Source: Leptospira haakeii (GTDB taxonomy: Bacteria; Spirochaetota; Leptospiria; Leptospirales; Leptospiraceae). Taken from it: a stretch of DNA of 64,000 bases. The stretch spans positions 60,016-124,015 of the forward strand of contig NZ_NPEG01000012.1 in NCBI RefSeq assembly GCF_002812045.1, written 5' to 3'. The position numbers and the translations under genes were made by a program. Of the stretch, positions 62,322 to 64,000 are shown piece by piece; positions within the stretch are counted from its first letter, which is position 1; every line of letters begins with the position of its first letter. The notes beneath the pieces are model-generated. The model saw only the letters and a list, made by a program, of their open reading frames with translations, had not been told where the DNA came from and made no database searches.

Positions 62322-63977
62322 CTAGTAACCGACTCCCAGTCCACAACGGAAATCTTCTGGAATTCCTACCCAAGGAGTTCTTGGCCCAGAATTTTGTATC
62401 AAATTTCTATTACCGCCTAAGTTTTCTCGGAGAATTTCCATAAATCTCTCTTTTGTGAAAAGATCTTCTGATTCGGTTAACAATTTCAATCGATCATAGT
62501 ATACTTTTAGATTCGGATCTTGGATCAGGTTTTGTCCTGAAGTAACGGATTCCAAGTATCCTATAGGAATATTTCGAGTAAAATGCCCAACTCTCCAGTT
62601 AGAAACTGATTTCAATTTACTTAATAAAGGATCCGTTAAAGCATTAGAGTCTATAATCTTACGATTTTCACCCGCAAAATAGCCATAAAAGCCTACGTTA
62701 ATCGTGGAGCATGCCTTGTCTGGGTCCTTGGGCTCTTTTTTATAGTTCCTACCCACTTCTGCCCATCCATGAGTTGGGAATTCTCGGAATTGAAAGGAGC
62801 GAAGAAAATTAGTGCTTCCAAAATAAGCACCTTTTTCATCCTGAACCTCTCCATCATTCCTAAGTCTAGAATAGTCTTTTGTAATGTATATATAGGAGTT
62901 TTGATTTAACAAGAATAAGGCGACAAAGAATAGAACGGTCACTCTAGGAATATAGGTATTGGAAACTTCCGAAAACAAAAATATACAGGCCACAAATGGA
63001 AGGGCAAAAAACCTGCCTGCCATAAAATCTCCGCCTATGGAACATACATACAGAATATAAAGTCCTACGCCTGCAGAAAGAGCTGCCTGAGGAATTTTCT
63101 TTTTCCAGAGAAAATAAGGTAAAAATAAAATAACGAAGCTGATCGTAATTGAAGTAAAAATATCCCAGCGAAAACTATTTGTTAAATAGTCGATACCGTA
63201 CGGCCATAAATGAGAAACAGTAAGATCAGTATTCAATTTTGCATATGCAGTATTCGGAAACAGATATCCGTAATATACCAACGAGAATGCAGACCAAAGA
63301 GCAACAGGCAAAAGTCCCAAACTGGCTGCTCCGATAAATTGTCCCCAGGATTTGTTCTCTTTTAACGGTTTATACAAATAAAGAAGGAAAGGAAGCCCTA
63401 ATAGAACTGTGTCTTGCCTGTTTAGATAGGATAATGAAAGATAAAAAAAGAAAAGGAAAATGTCTCGGAAATCAGCACTTTTTTCAAGATCGAACGCCTT
63501 TGATAAAAACAGAACAATCAAAAGAAAAGAAAGGGGGTTTTCCAAACCTGAACTAGAAAAATCAACAAATGCTCTGGAGGTAAGTAATACTAAAAATATC
63601 CAAGAGCCGCTATATATATTTCCTTCTCTTTTTCCAAAACGAATAACGAGTAAAGAGACTGTCACACCTACACAGATCCAAGAAAGAATTAAAGAAGAAT
63701 AATATACCGGAATTTTCCCGAAAGAAAGAAGGATCAAACCGAATAGCCAAAGTGGATGAGTATAAGCCTGGACCCTTTCGTAAGTATTCCATCTAAGACC
63801 GGATCCGTTCAGGAAATTTTCCACGGTTCTAAAACTGATATAAGCATCTTCCGTGACCCAAGAATTCATAATCACCACATATACGAATAGAATACAAGAG
63901 ATCGGAAAAAAGAATTTAGGAAGTGGTTTAAGAAAGAAGGAACGGATCTTTTCTAAGACGGAATTCACAACCTCCAA
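62322..63977 (-). CDS. GT-C family membrane glycosyltransferase
   Basis: 551 residues, 10-11 membrane helices. The first periplasmic loop carries WVTEDAYISFRTVENFLNG and RVQAYTHPLW, the DE(D)-type acidic motif of GT-C enzymes resembling AftB/ArnT-like transferases that use lipid-linked sugars. A soluble C-terminal domain follows (about 395-551). The frame opens at TTG 63977; GGAGG overlaps it, so the start is uncertain and a GTG three codons later is possible. Target glycan unknown. Confidence 0.8.
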   Translation of the reverse strand: MEVVNSVLEKIRSFFLKPLPKFFFPISCILFVYVVIMNSWVTEDAYISFRTVENFLNGSGLRWNTYERVQAYTHPLWLFGLILLSFGKIPVYYSSLILSWICVGVTVSLLVIRFGKREGNIYSGSWIFLVLLTSRAFVDFSSSGLENPLSFLLIVLFLSKAFDLEKSADFRDIFLFFFYLSLSYLNRQDTVLLGLPFLLYLYKPLKENKSWGQFIGAASLGLLPVALWSAFSLVYYGYLFPNTAYAKLNTDLTVSHLWPYGIDYLTNSFRWDIFTSITISFVILFLPYFLWKKKIPQAALSAGVGLYILYVCSIGGDFMAGRFFALPFVACIFLFSEVSNTYIPRVTVLFFVALFLLNQNSYIYITKDYSRLRNDGEVQDEKGAYFGSTNFLRSFQFREFPTHGWAEVGRNYKKEPKDPDKACSTINVGFYGYFAGENRKIIDSNALTDPLLSKLKSVSNWRVGHFTRNIPIGYLESVTSGQNLIQDPNLKVYYDRLKLLTESEDLFTKERFMEILRENLGGNRNLIQNSGPRTPWVGIPEDFRCGLGVGY

Positions 63978-64000
63978 AGAAACATTCGGAATCTAAGTGT

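Noticed and set aside
1..64000. tRNA, rRNA, CRISPR or transposase genes
   Set aside because: No stretch shows tRNA arms, regular spacer-repeat arrays or transposase motifs; the small repeats present are palindromes, not arrays.

Overview
The window reads as chromosomal sequence from a spirochaete of the genus Leptospira. The grounds are a giant spirochaete-type coiled-coil protein, a 63-residue histone-fold protein of the type found in Leptospira, leptospiral-style Cys-rich lipoproteins, ADP-heptose (LPS) synthesis, moderate to low GC by eye, frequent TTG starts and tightly packed short operons. Species cannot be fixed from the sequence alone. I see no rRNA, tRNA, CRISPR array, prophage or insertion sequence. 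About 57 protein genes are supported, most of them housekeeping or envelope genes.

Layout. 1-7690 (minus): recN, an ExbB/ExbD proton-channel pair, bamA and pcrA (cut by the window edge), all in one direction. 7691-8501: AT-rich spacer with one small putative lipoprotein and two GC-rich inverted repeats. 8502-9960 (plus): an ATPase-fold (HATPase) protein overlapping an SDR oxidoreductase. 10415-15642: an ArsR regulator facing hldD, ubiD and a frameshifted mutY, then a repeat-rich spacer and an SDR gene. 15799-22974: AraC regulator, Pr6Pr membrane protein, Tsp/Prc protease with a secreted helical protein, queG and a DUF350 protein. 22988-27803 (minus): the large coiled-coil protein, then the histone-fold gene and map. 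27827-33430 (plus): methyltransferase, STAS protein, then a Gld-like ABC exporter cassette (ATPase, permease, GldG-like, DUF4340). 33509-40755: ICMT-like methyltransferase, periplasmic PpiD/SurA-like protein, CheX, two low-complexity envelope proteins, a FapA/DUF342 protein and a lipoprotein. 40816-46766: RsbW-like kinase, xerD, TPR lipoprotein, and an MBOAT O-acyltransferase with two SGNH proteins. 46937-49559: trxB with a PerR/Fur-like operator, an EF-hand protein and an exported protein with two CBM48-like modules. 49682-55657: a 1242-residue DPF-repeat/TM/TPR protein, a WecG/TagA glycosyltransferase, thiE-thiS and a Cys-rich lipoprotein. 55658-58711 (minus): guaB, a LolA-like protein and rsmE. 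58800-63977: PilZ-type protein, desaturase, EAL phosphodiesterase and a GT-C glycosyltransferase.

Themes. Envelope building (BamA, ExbBD, LolA-like, MBOAT/SGNH, GT-C, HldD, WecG) and second-messenger or partner-switch signalling (STAS, RsbW-like, HATPase, EAL, PilZ, CheX) recur. The most striking locus is 23751-27803, where a bacterial histone-fold protein sits directly downstream of a coiled-coil protein resembling Scc, a leptospiral filament protein reported to bind nucleic acid. Other points worth following are a homopolymer frameshift in mutY, a perfect 9-1-9 palindrome on the trxB promoter, ten DPF motifs in the cytoplasmic half of the TPR protein, and several dispersed palindromic elements.
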